A stretch of 64,000 nucleotides of DNA from Lysobacteraceae bacterium. GTDB taxonomy: Bacteria > Pseudomonadota > Gammaproteobacteria > Xanthomonadales > Xanthomonadaceae. The first letter of the stretch is position 1, and every line of letters begins with the position of its first letter. Under the pieces are notes generated by a model that saw only the letters and a list, made by a program, of their open reading frames with translations, did not search any database and was not told the origin of the DNA. The stretch spans positions 1-64,000 of the forward strand of contig JAGWUF010000005.1 in NCBI GenBank assembly GCA_028868545.1, in the 5' to 3' direction. Of the stretch, positions 51,258 through 60,351 are shown piece after piece. Position numbers and translations under genes: made by a program.

Positions 51258-54107
51258 TCAGGTGTTGGCCAACGGCATCGGCTGGCTGAACAGGAAGCCC
51301 TGCGCGTAGATGCAGCCCAGTGCCTGCAGCTGGTCGCGCTGGTGTGCGCTCTCCACGCCTTCGGCGATCTGCTCGATGCCCAGGCTGTTGGCCAGTGCCA
51401 GGATGGCGCGAATCACCGCCACGCTTTCGTTGCAGGTGTCGCCGTCCAGCCCGGCCACGAAACTGCGGTCGATCTTCAGGCTGGCAATCGGGAAACGGTG
51501 CAGGTACGACAACGCCGAGAAGCCGGTGCCGAAATCATCCAGTTGTGCCAGCACCCCGTGCTGGCGCAGCAGATCCAGGCATTCCAGCGTGCGCGGCGCA
51601 TCGTCCAGCAGTGCCACCTCGGTGATTTCCACCCGCAACCGCGCCGGTGCCACGCCATGCGTTTCCAGCAAGCTCAGCAGGCGGCTGGCGAAATCCGGCA
51701 CCCGGAAATGCCGCGGCGAAACATTGATCGCCACATAGCCCGGCAGGACGTGGCGGGCCATGTCGGCAACCACCCGCTCGTACATCAGCCAGTCGATCTG
51801 TTCGATCAGGCCGCTTTCCTCGCCCACGTCGAGGAACTCGCCGGGCGCAAGCACGCCCCGTTGCTCGTGCTGCCAACGCAGCAGCGCCTCGTGCCCGATG
51901 GTCTTGCCGGTCTGCAGGCAGACGATGGATTGATAGTAGGGAATGAAGCGCTCGGCCTGGATGGCGCGGCGCAGGTCGGTTTCCAGATCCAGCGCACGAA
52001 TCGCCTCGCGGTGCATCTGTTCATCGAACAACACGCACTGGTCGCGGCCGCCACTCTTGGCGCGGTACATCGCGGCGTCGGCGTCGCGCAGCATTTCCTC
52101 GCCATTGCGATAGCGGGGATGCCAGATCGCGATACCGATACTGGCCCCCGGATACAGCTCGCGCCCCGCCACCCAGACCGGGATGGACAACGACGACAGC
52201 ACCCGGCTCGCCAATTCCTCCGCCATTTCCGGGCCTTCCAGCCCTTCTGCCAGGATTGCGAATTCGTCGCCGCCCAGGCGCGACACCACATCATTGCTGC
52301 GCACGCTGCCGACGATGCGGCGCCCGACTTCCACCAGCAGCTCGTCGCCCACCGCATGCCCCACGCTGTCATTGACCAGCTTGAACCGATCCAGATCCAT
52401 GAACAGCACGGCGAAGCACGCCTCGGGATGGTTGCCGGCCACCGTGATCGCCCGTCCCAGCCGTTCCAGCAACTGCACCCGGTTGGGCAGGCCGGTCAGC
52501 ACGTCGTGGGTGGCCTGGTGGATCAACTTGCGCTCGGCGCGCAAGCGCTCGCCGATCTGCTCCACCAGTTCGGCATTGGCTTCGGCCAGCTCCCGGGTGC
52601 GCTCGCTGACCCGATGCTCGAGGCTGGAATGCGCCTGCATCAGTCGATCCTGCGCCAGCTTGCGGGTCAGGCCGCTGCCGATGTGGATGGCGACGAAGGT
52701 CAGCAGGTCCTGGTCGCGGTAGTTGAACATGATGTCGCGCGAATAACTCTGCACGGCGATCACGCCCACCACCTTGTCTTCCCGCAGCAACGGCACGCCC
52801 AGCCAGCACTGGGCCATGGTGCCGAAATCGCCCACCCGTCCTTCCGCCCGCAGACGCAGGATGACGTCGCGGTCGGCCAGCATCGGTTTGCCGGTTTTCA
52901 ACACGTATTCGGTCATCCCGTCGGCGGGTTTGCGGGCCTTGCGATCGGCATCGCGCTCATCCACCGAATACGGGAACTCCAGCATGCTGCCGTCTTCGGA
53001 CAAGGTGGCGATGTAGAAATTCCGCGCATACAGCAGGCCGCTCACCGCGTCGTGCACCTCGGCATAGAAATGCGCCAGGCTCTCGCTGGTCATCGACAGC
53101 TCGGCAATGCGGAACAACGCACGCTGGATGTCCTGGATGCGCTTGCGCTCCATCACCTCCGCTTTCAGGTCCTCGTTGGTGCGCTGCAATTCCACGGTGC
53201 GCTCCGCCACCCGCACCTCCAGGCGATTGCGTGCCTCGCGTCGCTCCAGCGCGGTCAGCACGTGCTGGGCCACGAACGCCAGCAGGATGCGGTCGTCTTC
53301 GGTATAGGCGTTGGCCTGCCGGTAGTGCTGCACCACCAGCGCGCCGGCCACGCGTTCGTCGCGGCTCATCGGCACGCCCAGCCAGTCGGCGCTGTCGGGG
53401 CCGCTGACGTCGGAATGGCCGATGCCATGTGTCTCGCGCAGCACCATCGAAGGCCCGCGCAGGGTTTCGCCGGAACGCAGCAGGTGCAAGGTCAGGCTGT
53501 TTTCCAGCTCGGCAATCGGGATTTCCAACTCCGGGTCGTTGACGAACGGATCCAGCTGATCGACGAAATAGATGAACCGCATCGACTGCCGAAGATCGTC
53601 GTAACGCACGATGTAGAAGTTCTCGGCATACATCAGCTCGCCGACGATGGCATGCACGCGCCGCAGCATCACCGGCAATTCCAGGTTGCTGCCGGCCAGA
53701 TCGGCGATCTCGTACAGGGCTTGCCGCAGCTGTTCGGAACGCTGCAGGGTGTCGATCCGGTTGTTGGCGAACTCCAGCCTTGCCGCCTGCTCCACCAGCA
53801 ACCGCGCCACATGCATCCAGCGCTCGATCGCATCCTGGCTCAACGGCTGCGGGCAGCTGAACACCACGCACAGCGCAATGCCTTCCGGCCCCAGCCAGGG
53901 TAGCCGCAGGGCACCCTCCGCCGGATTGCCGGCACCGAACAGTTCGCACCCCTTGCCCAGTGCCGCGTGCTGCCATTCCACCCGCACCCGCGCGCCGGCA
54001 GGCAGCAACCGGGCCAGGTGCTCGGCAACACCCGCAAACGCACCCGCGCGCCGACGATGCTCAGAATCCTTGGAAGGCAGGGTTGCCACTGTCAAGCTTG
54101 CGTTCAT
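51258..54107 (-). CDS. GAF-GAF-GGDEF-EAL cyclic-di-GMP protein
   Basis: 949 residues from ATG 54107; a longer frame is less supported. Two GAF-type sensor domains (~130-310 and ~335-495) and coiled-coil linkers lead to GGDEF with RLGGDEFAILAEG (intact) and an EAL domain with IGHEALLRW and DDFGTGFSALSYL. Both catalytic motifs are present, so it may synthesise and/or hydrolyse cyclic-di-GMP; many such hybrids act mainly as phosphodiesterases. No membrane span, so it is cytoplasmic. Confidence 0.92.
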   Translation of the reverse strand: MNASLTVATLPSKDSEHRRRAGAFAGVAEHLARLLPAGARVRVEWQHAALGKGCELFGAGNPAEGALRLPWLGPEGIALCVVFSCPQPLSQDAIERWMHVARLLVEQAARLEFANNRIDTLQRSEQLRQALYEIADLAGSNLELPVMLRRVHAIVGELMYAENFYIVRYDDLRQSMRFIYFVDQLDPFVNDPELEIPIAELENSLTLHLLRSGETLRGPSMVLRETHGIGHSDVSGPDSADWLGVPMSRDERVAGALVVQHYRQANAYTEDDRILLAFVAQHVLTALERREARNRLEVRVAERTVELQRTNEDLKAEVMERKRIQDIQRALFRIAELSMTSESLAHFYAEVHDAVSGLLYARNFYIATLSEDGSMLEFPYSVDERDADRKARKPADGMTEYVLKTGKPMLADRDVILRLRAEGRVGDFGTMAQCWLGVPLLREDKVVGVIAVQSYSRDIMFNYRDQDLLTFVAIHIGSGLTRKLAQDRLMQAHSSLEHRVSERTRELAEANAELVEQIGERLRAERKLIHQATHDVLTGLPNRVQLLERLGRAITVAGNHPEACFAVLFMDLDRFKLVNDSVGHAVGDELLVEVGRRIVGSVRSNDVVSRLGGDEFAILAEGLEGPEMAEELASRVLSSLSIPVWVAGRELYPGASIGIAIWHPRYRNGEEMLRDADAAMYRAKSGGRDQCVLFDEQMHREAIRALDLETDLRRAIQAERFIPYYQSIVCLQTGKTIGHEALLRWQHEQRGVLAPGEFLDVGEESGLIEQIDWLMYERVVADMARHVLPGYVAINVSPRHFRVPDFASRLLSLLETHGVAPARLRVEITEVALLDDAPRTLECLDLLRQHGVLAQLDDFGTGFSALSYLHRFPIASLKIDRSFVAGLDGDTCNESVAVIRAILALANSLGIEQIAEGVESAHQRDQLQALGCIYAQGFLFSQPMPLANT

Positions 54108-54201
54108 CTTTCCGCATATTGCCTGCAACCGTTGCTGGATGCCACGTCTTTCATCTCTCGCTTGCCAACCCCGGCCCCGGCCTTGATCCGTTGACCCGGG
54201 C

Positions 54202-54828
54202 ATGTCCCGCCCGCTTGCCACGCGCCCGCATCGCCCCGCACTCTTCCCGCCGGCAGCGGCTGCCCGTACCCTGTGGCCGGTGGAGATGCCCGATGTCAGT
54301 GATGAAGCCTTGATGCTGGCCTATGCCGCCGGTGACGTCGGCGCATTCGAGCGGCTCTATGCACGCCACCGGCAGAAACTCTATCGCCACCTGCTGCGCC
54401 AGCTGCGCGACAATGCGTTGGCCGATGAGCTGTTCCAGGATGTCTGGCAGCGCGTCATCGCCGCACGCGGCAGCTGGACACCGGATGCAGGCTTTGCCAC
54501 CTGGCTCTACACCATCGCCCACCATCGGCTGGGGGATCACTGGCGTGCGCTCAAGCACCGCCCGGCGGCGCCCGCCGACGCCGAGGAACGGTTGGCGAGG
54601 CTTGCCGACGGGCAGACGCCGGAACGGGTGTTGTCCGATTTCGAACGCCGCCGCCAGCTGCAGTTGGCGCTGGATGATCTGCCCACGGAGCAACGCGAAG
54701 TCTTGCTGCTGCGGCTGGAACAGGACATGACACTGGAAGAGATCGGGCAGGTGACGGGGGCGGGCCGGGAAACGGTGAAGTCCCGCCTGCGCTATGCCAT
54801 GGACAAACTGCGCACGAGGCTGGCCTGA
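54202..54828 (+). CDS. ECF-type RNA polymerase sigma factor
   Basis: 208 residues, or 180 if it starts at ATG 54286 (MPDVSDEAL), which matches most family N-termini. Region 2 is DVGAFERLYARHRQKLYRHLLRQLRDNALADELFQDVW, and region 4 is LDDLPTEQREVLLLRLEQDMTLEEIGQVTGAGRETVKSRLRYAMDKL. The stop overlaps the next start (TGATG), the usual layout for a sigma/anti-sigma pair. Its signal and target promoters are unknown. Confidence 0.9.
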   Translation: MSRPLATRPHRPALFPPAAAARTLWPVEMPDVSDEALMLAYAAGDVGAFERLYARHRQKLYRHLLRQLRDNALADELFQDVWQRVIAARGSWTPDAGFATWLYTIAHHRLGDHWRALKHRPAAPADAEERLARLADGQTPERVLSDFERRRQLQLALDDLPTEQREVLLLRLEQDMTLEEIGQVTGAGRETVKSRLRYAMDKLRTRLA

Positions 54829-55751
54829 TGTCCCTGCCCCCGCGCGAACCGTTGAGCCCCGAAGAGCGCGCCCTGGCGGCCCGGCTGCCGCGTCCGGCCG
54901 GCCGCAGCGAGCCCGATGCCGGACTGGATGCGCGCATCCTCGCCGCGGCGCAGGCAGCCGTGCAGGCCACCGCCCCCCCTGCTGCGCCGGCGCCGGCGCC
55001 GGTGGCGCACCCGCCACGGCAGCGGGCCGCACGGCGCTGGGCCACGCCACTGGCGCTGGCCGCCTCGCTGGGCCTGGCGGTGGGCCTGGCTTGGCAGGTT
55101 CAGCGCGAGCCCCACCGGCCCGCGTCGCCCACCGCCGCCACGGTCGTCACGGCGGCCGCCGAGCAAGCCCCGGCGACGGCACCCGGCAACGCCCTTCCGC
55201 AGCCACCGCCCCCCCCTGCAGGTGCGCTGTCGGCGAAGCAACCGGCAGCGGCTGCACCGCCCGCCGCGCCGACGATGGCCCGCCCGCCCACCCCGGAAGC
55301 CCCGCCGGTGGTGCTGCAAACGCCGCGCGCATTTCCGGCCGAAGCCGCCGCGCCACCCGTCGTCGCGCCCCCTGCCCCGCCCGCCGCGCCGCTGCAGGAG
55401 GCAGAACCTGCCAGCCAGCGCAACGCAACCACCGTCCCTGCTGCCGACGCCCTGGCGGCGCCGGCGCCGGGCCGGCCGGCGGGCAGCCTGAGCAAGGCCC
55501 TGCGGGCCGCCCCACCGCCCGCTGCCGCAGCAGCGGATGCCCCGCTGGAGGACGTGCCGCCGGCCACCATGAACGACCCCGCCGCGCGCGACGCCTGGCT
55601 GCGGCGCATCCAGGCCCTGCAGGCCGAAGGCAACCTGGACGCGGCGCGCGCCAGCCTGGCCGAGTTCCGCCGTCGCTACCCCGATGCAAAACTGCCGGCA
55701 GACCTGCGCAACCTGGACGCCGTGCCGGCAGCACCCGACAGCCGGCGCTAA
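54828..55751 (+). CDS. Probable anti-sigma/regulatory membrane protein
   Basis: 307 residues. A short cytoplasmic part with PLSPEERALAARLPRP, then one membrane span near 72-88 (WATPLALAASLGLAVGLAWQV) and a long Ala/Pro-rich periplasmic region. A conserved end (~245-300, DAWLRRIQALQAEGNLDAARASLAEFRRRYPDAKLP) looks like a TPR-like unit. No zinc-binding HxxxCxxC is seen. The anti-sigma role is inferred from coupling to the sigma factor and the single-span topology. Confidence 0.65.
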   Translation: MSLPPREPLSPEERALAARLPRPAGRSEPDAGLDARILAAAQAAVQATAPPAAPAPAPVAHPPRQRAARRWATPLALAASLGLAVGLAWQVQREPHRPASPTAATVVTAAAEQAPATAPGNALPQPPPPPAGALSAKQPAAAAPPAAPTMARPPTPEAPPVVLQTPRAFPAEAAAPPVVAPPAPPAAPLQEAEPASQRNATTVPAADALAAPAPGRPAGSLSKALRAAPPPAAAAADAPLEDVPPATMNDPAARDAWLRRIQALQAEGNLDAARASLAEFRRRYPDAKLPADLRNLDAVPAAPDSRR

Positions 55752-55760
55752 ACTGCGCGG

Positions 55761-57521
55761 ATGAACTCCCCCTCCCCGGTGCCGCGCAAGGCACCCATCG
55801 GCTCGCTGCGCGCCCTGTGGCCCTTCATCCGCCAGCACCTTGGCCTGTTCATCGCCTGGCTGGTGGCGCTGGCGTGTTCATCCACCGCCACCCTCAGCCT
55901 GCCGGTGGCGTTCCGGCAGATGATCGACCATGGCTTCAGCAGCGGCACCAACATCGACCGCACCTTCGGCTTCGTGCTGGTGGTGATCGTGGCACTGGCG
56001 CTGGCCACCGCCGCCCGCTACTTCTTCGTCACCTTGCTGGGCGAAAAAGTGGTGGCCGACCTGCGCACCCGGCTGTACGCGCATCTGCTGCATCTGGATG
56101 CCGGCTTCTACGACCGCAGCCGCAGCGGCGAGCTGGTCTCACGCCTCACCGCCGATGCCGAACTGCTGCGCAGCGTGATCGCCTCCAGCATGTCGGTGGC
56201 CTTGCGCAGCAGCGTCACCGTGATCGGCTCGATGGTGATGCTGTTCATCACCAGCCCCAAATTGGCGGCGTGGGCACTGCTGGGCATCCCGCTGGCGGTG
56301 GCCCCGATCATCATCGGTGCGCGCCGCATCCAGAAAGTCTCGCGCGCCAGTCAGGACCGGGTGGCCGACGCCAATGCGCTGGCCACCGAGGCGCTGGGCG
56401 CGGTGCGCACGGTGCAGGCGCACTCGCGCGAAGGCTTCGAACGTGGCCGCTACGCGCAGGCGATGGCCACCGCCGTGGCCACCGCGCGCAAACGCATCGC
56501 CGCGCAGGCGCTGGTGACCGGGGTGGCCATCAGCCTGATCTTCGGTGCGGTGATCGTGGTGCTGTGGTCGGGCGCGCACGACGTCATCAATGGCCGGCTG
56601 AGCGCCGGTGCGCTGGGCCAATTCGTGATGTACGCGATGATCGGCGGCGGCTCGGTGGGCGCACTGGCGGAAGTCTGGAACGAACTGCAGAAAGCCGCCG
56701 GCGGCATGGGCCGCATCCACGAGCTGCTGGAAGAGCGACCGGCGATTTCCGCCCCGCAACATCCGGCCACGCTGGCCTTGCCGGTGCGCGGCGACATCCG
56801 CTTCGACGACGTCACCTTCCACTACCCGCAGCGCCCGGATGCACCGGCGCTGGAAGGTTTCAGTCTGCATCTGAAACCGGGCGAAACGGTGGCACTGGTG
56901 GGCCCGTCGGGTGCCGGCAAAAGCACCGTGATCGCGATGCTGCTGCGCTTCCACGACCCGGATCAGGGCCGCATCCTGCTGGACGGGCAGGCCATCGTCG
57001 AACTGGATCCCGCCCGGCTGCGCGAAGCGATTGCGCTGGTGCCGCAGGCCCCGGTGATCTTTGCCGCCAGCGCCGCCGACAACATCCGCTACGGCAAGCT
57101 CGACGCCAGCGACGCCGAACTGCGTCGTGCCGCCGATTCGGCCAAGGCCAGCGGCTTTCTGGATGCGTTGCCGGACGGGTTTGCCAGCGAACTGGGCGAG
57201 CGCGGTGCGCGCCTGTCGGGCGGCCAGCAGCAACGCATCGCGATTGCCCGGGCCTTGCTGAAGGACGCGCCCATCCTGCTGCTGGATGAAGCCACCTCGG
57301 CGCTGGACGCACAAAGCGAGCGCGATGTGCAGCAGGCGCTGGAAAACCTGATGCAGGGCCGCACCACCCTGGTGGTGGCGCACCGGCTGGCCACCGTGCT
57401 CAAGGCCGACCGCATCGTGGTGATGGACCACGGCCGCATCATCGCCGAGGGCACCCACGCCGAGCTGCTGGCGCAGGGCGGGCTGTACGCGGAGTTGGCG
57501 AAGCTGCAATTCCTCGACTGA
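55761..57521 (+). CDS. ABC transporter, fused permease and ATPase
   Basis: 586-residue half-transporter: six membrane helices (~20-310), then an ATPase with Walker A GPSGAGKSTVIAML, Q-loop VPQAP, signature LSGGQQQRIAIARALL and Walker B ILLLDEATSALD with H-loop VVAHRLATV. It is of the MsbA/multidrug ABCB kind. It follows the sigma pair by nine bases but probably is not functionally tied to it. Substrate unknown, lipid or drug export likely. Confidence 0.92.
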   Translation: MNSPSPVPRKAPIGSLRALWPFIRQHLGLFIAWLVALACSSTATLSLPVAFRQMIDHGFSSGTNIDRTFGFVLVVIVALALATAARYFFVTLLGEKVVADLRTRLYAHLLHLDAGFYDRSRSGELVSRLTADAELLRSVIASSMSVALRSSVTVIGSMVMLFITSPKLAAWALLGIPLAVAPIIIGARRIQKVSRASQDRVADANALATEALGAVRTVQAHSREGFERGRYAQAMATAVATARKRIAAQALVTGVAISLIFGAVIVVLWSGAHDVINGRLSAGALGQFVMYAMIGGGSVGALAEVWNELQKAAGGMGRIHELLEERPAISAPQHPATLALPVRGDIRFDDVTFHYPQRPDAPALEGFSLHLKPGETVALVGPSGAGKSTVIAMLLRFHDPDQGRILLDGQAIVELDPARLREAIALVPQAPVIFAASAADNIRYGKLDASDAELRRAADSAKASGFLDALPDGFASELGERGARLSGGQQQRIAIARALLKDAPILLLDEATSALDAQSERDVQQALENLMQGRTTLVVAHRLATVLKADRIVVMDHGRIIAEGTHAELLAQGGLYAELAKLQFLD

Positions 57522-57538
57522 GCCGGTTGCTCGATCTT

Positions 57539-57564
57539 CCCTCTCCCCGCGGGCGGGGAGAGGG
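57539..57564. terminator. CCCTCTCCCC palindrome, bidirectional terminator
   Basis: CCCTCTCCCCGC (57539-57550) pairs with GCGGGGAGAGGG (57553-57564); in practice a ~10-bp stem with a six-base loop. It lies between convergent genes and shares its sequence type with the element at 33864-33962. Confidence 0.7.
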
Positions 57565-57608
57565 TGGCGATGCCGGGTGCGGGGCGGCGCGCGCAGCGAG
57601 CCGTGCGT

Positions 57609-58244
57609 TTACTTCTGCTTCCACGCCCCGCCGGCCTGGTACCACCAGCCAGCCTTCGCACTGGCGATCCACTGCTTGGCAAACACGCCGCGGATCTGCT
57701 CTTCCCATTCCGGATGGCCATTGGCCACCGCCACCTCGCGGTACACCGCCTTGCGGTCGCGGTTGTCGTCGGCCACCGCGGAATTGAGCGCCACCCGATC
57801 CTTCAATTCCACCTTCGCCGCATCGCGCACGCTGATCAGGCCATCGCTGGTGAAGCCCAGTGCACCGCTGTCGAACCCGCCACGCAGGCTGCCGTTGAAG
57901 CGCGCCTCCATGCGCGACTGGATGGCCTGGATCGCGGGCGTCTTGATGCTGATGTCCGGTGCCGCCTGCGCCTGCGCGCTGCCGATCCCCAGCAACACCC
58001 ACGGGTCGAACCCATCCAGCTGCATCCGCACCGGCCGGGCCTGCAGGGCCATGCCACCGCCGCCGGCCGGGGCCTCCTTGATCTGCACCTTGTCACCTTC
58101 GCTGATGACCTTTTCCACGAACTGGCGGGCCGCCTCCTTGGCTTCCGCCGCCGGGAAATACACGTTGATCGTCACGCATGCGCTGAGCAGCAACGTGCTC
58201 ACCACCGGCGTGCTTGCCACCGTGAGACCCATCCACTGTTTCAT
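57609..58244 (-). CDS. YdbL-like DUF1318 lipoprotein
   Basis: 211 residues. The signal peptide ends in a lipobox LLLSAC (Cys23). The mature start VTINVYFPAAEAKEAARQFVEKVI resembles the YnbE lipoprotein strand fused to a longer DUF1318 (YdbL) domain, which ends IRGVFAKQWIASAKAGWWYQ. In E. coli ydbH-ynbE-ydbL encode a cell-envelope phospholipid-transport set. Here no separate ynbE exists; this protein lies 31 bases after the YdbH-like gene and may do both jobs. Confidence 0.85.
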   Translation of the reverse strand: MKQWMGLTVASTPVVSTLLLSACVTINVYFPAAEAKEAARQFVEKVISEGDKVQIKEAPAGGGGMALQARPVRMQLDGFDPWVLLGIGSAQAQAAPDISIKTPAIQAIQSRMEARFNGSLRGGFDSGALGFTSDGLISVRDAAKVELKDRVALNSAVADDNRDRKAVYREVAVANGHPEWEEQIRGVFAKQWIASAKAGWWYQAGGAWKQK

Positions 58245-58275
58245 TGCCTTGCTCCTCGTCGTCCGTTGTCCTGCA

Positions 58276-60318
58276 TCAATGAATCACCGGCGCCACGTCG
58301 CCCTTGCTGGCCGCCAGCAGGCGCTCCACCAGGGTTTGCCAGTCCACCGCCCGGTTGTAGCCCACCACCTCCAGCCGGGGCACGCCCGCGCCTTCCACGA
58401 TAGTAAAAGCGTTGCCGTCTGAATGCAGGCCATTCATCGTGCAAATCTGGTTTTCCAGATGGCAGCCAATCCCGATCCGGCGATAGCCGAAGTCCTTGAA
58501 CAGCGCAATCGCCTGGCCTTGCAAGGTCTGGATGAACGAACCGCCACCGACGCTGCCGATATCCTGCACCGCACGCTGGCTGATGCGTTTGCGCACGCCC
58601 GGGGCATCGTCGGTGATGAAGCGCGCATCGAACGCGACCGGCGTCCAGTCCACCAGCCGCAGATCCCGGATGCGGCCATCGAGCTTGCCGGTGATGCTGC
58701 CGAACCCCAGCACCTCGGTCAGCCGCAGCAGGTCCAGATCATCCAGCGCGATGTCCGCACTCAGGCTGGGGGCGGTGCCGAACGGGCGCTCCAGCGCGAG
58801 TTGCGAAAACGCCACCTGGCCATCGAACAACTGCAAGCCCAGCCCGCCATCGAAGTCGATGCGGTCATTGGCGTAACGGGCGCGCGGAATGCTGCCGCCC
58901 AGCTTGCCCTGGAACGCCGGCAAGCCCAGCGCCTGCGAAATCTTCCCGAAATCCAGGCTCTCCAACTGCAGGCCGAACCGGACCTCCAGCCCCGCCGCCC
59001 CCTGCGGTGGCCGGATCACCACATCGCGCAGGCCCAGCGTGCCGTCCATCATCGGAATCCGTACCGGCGCGCGCGTGCGCAACTCGCCCTGGCTGCTGGC
59101 AAACGGCAACGCGGCCGCGCCGAAAGCCAGCCCGTACAACTGCCCACGTTGCCATTGCAGGGCGCTTTCCACCGCCGTCACCGCCGCCGTGTAGCGCAGA
59201 TCCCCGCGCAAACCATCGAACACGAACCGCCCGTTCGGGTCGCGCACGTCCACGTCGTGCAAACGGGCGGTGATCGTTGCCAACCCCGCGCCATCCAGCG
59301 CGGCATCGAGTTCCATCGCACCGTGCAGATCCACGTCGCGCAGGCCGAACAAGCCCATCCAGCCCGACAGGTAGCGCGGCTTCAACGGCGTCATGTCGCG
59401 GCTGTCGGCGTGCACGGCCAGAGCCGCCAGCCCGCCGTCCGCGGTCAGGCGCGCACTGGCCTGTGCCTGCAGGGTGTCGCCGTCCTGCCAGCGAATGTCT
59501 GGCAGCACCCAGCCCGCCCCCGCCGTCCGGGTTGCGCCCAGCTGGAACGCCACCGGCGTGGCCGGCAGCGACACATAGGTGTTGCCGGCCAGGAATTCGC
59601 CGCCGTGCAACTGGCCTGCCACCTGCACGCCGGCATCGGTCGCGGCACTGCGATAGTCCAGCTGCAAGCTGCCGGTCAGCTTCTCGGCCGCAATCCCGGC
59701 ATCCGCCGTCTCGAACCCGGCCGCGCTGACCCCCAGCCGGCCCTGCACGCGCAACGGCGCGGCGGTCGCGGCCACCACCTGCAAGCGCCCATCCAGCATG
59801 CCCGTCCTCCATTGTGCCGCAGGCCAGGCCTGCGCCAGCAACGCCTGCGCCCATGCCAGCGGCAACCGCTGCAACTCCAGCGTGGTCACATCGGGGGTTG
59901 CGGCCAGCCGCTCCAGGGCCATGCGCGATGATCCCTGCGCCAATTGCGCACGGGTGCCGGCGGCATCCAGTTGCACCGCCAATTGCACCGGCGGCAGACC
60001 GCCGGCACGCAACGCACCGGCGCATTGCCAACCCGCGGTGGCGGTGCGCTGCAAGGGGCAACGCCAATGCAAATCCTGATAGTGATACCCCAACCCGGGG
60101 GCATCCACCCTGCCCGCCCACAGCTGCAACTCGCCTTCACTTGCACCGTCGGGCCACTGCAACTGCAGGCGTACCTGCGCCAGCGTCGCCACCGGCGTGT
60201 GCAACTTCGCCACCTGCATCGTCAGCACCCGCGCCTGTGCCACCGGCGCGGCCAGCAGCAGCATCGGCAGCAGCAGCCGCAACGGCAAGCGGGTCAGGGT
60301 TGGCATCCGGGACGGCAT
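58276..60318 (-). CDS. ydbH: YdbH-like AsmA-superfamily envelope protein
   Basis: 680 residues from ATG 60318 (or 676 from 60306). A signal peptide (LPLRLLLPMLLLAAPVAQA) leads to a long beta-rich region without membrane spans, with the C-terminal YdbH-type domain (SITGKLDGRIRDLRLVDWTPVAFDA; VGGGSFIQTLQGQAIALFKDFGYRRIGIGCHL). In E. coli YdbH spans the periplasm to carry phospholipids to the outer membrane together with TamB and YhdP. A -10 lies six bases before ATG 60318, favouring that start. Confidence 0.85.
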   Translation of the reverse strand: MPSRMPTLTRLPLRLLLPMLLLAAPVAQARVLTMQVAKLHTPVATLAQVRLQLQWPDGASEGELQLWAGRVDAPGLGYHYQDLHWRCPLQRTATAGWQCAGALRAGGLPPVQLAVQLDAAGTRAQLAQGSSRMALERLAATPDVTTLELQRLPLAWAQALLAQAWPAAQWRTGMLDGRLQVVAATAAPLRVQGRLGVSAAGFETADAGIAAEKLTGSLQLDYRSAATDAGVQVAGQLHGGEFLAGNTYVSLPATPVAFQLGATRTAGAGWVLPDIRWQDGDTLQAQASARLTADGGLAALAVHADSRDMTPLKPRYLSGWMGLFGLRDVDLHGAMELDAALDGAGLATITARLHDVDVRDPNGRFVFDGLRGDLRYTAAVTAVESALQWQRGQLYGLAFGAAALPFASSQGELRTRAPVRIPMMDGTLGLRDVVIRPPQGAAGLEVRFGLQLESLDFGKISQALGLPAFQGKLGGSIPRARYANDRIDFDGGLGLQLFDGQVAFSQLALERPFGTAPSLSADIALDDLDLLRLTEVLGFGSITGKLDGRIRDLRLVDWTPVAFDARFITDDAPGVRKRISQRAVQDIGSVGGGSFIQTLQGQAIALFKDFGYRRIGIGCHLENQICTMNGLHSDGNAFTIVEGAGVPRLEVVGYNRAVDWQTLVERLLAASKGDVAPVIH

Positions 60319-60330
60319 GGGTGCAGCATA
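60319..60330 (-). promoter_or_regulatory. Possible leaderless promoter of ydbH
   Basis: Minus strand TATGCT (60330-60325), GCACCC, then ATG 60318. No Shine-Dalgarno for this start. Confidence 0.4.
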
Positions 60331-60351
60331 CAAACCCCGGAGGTCATCGCG

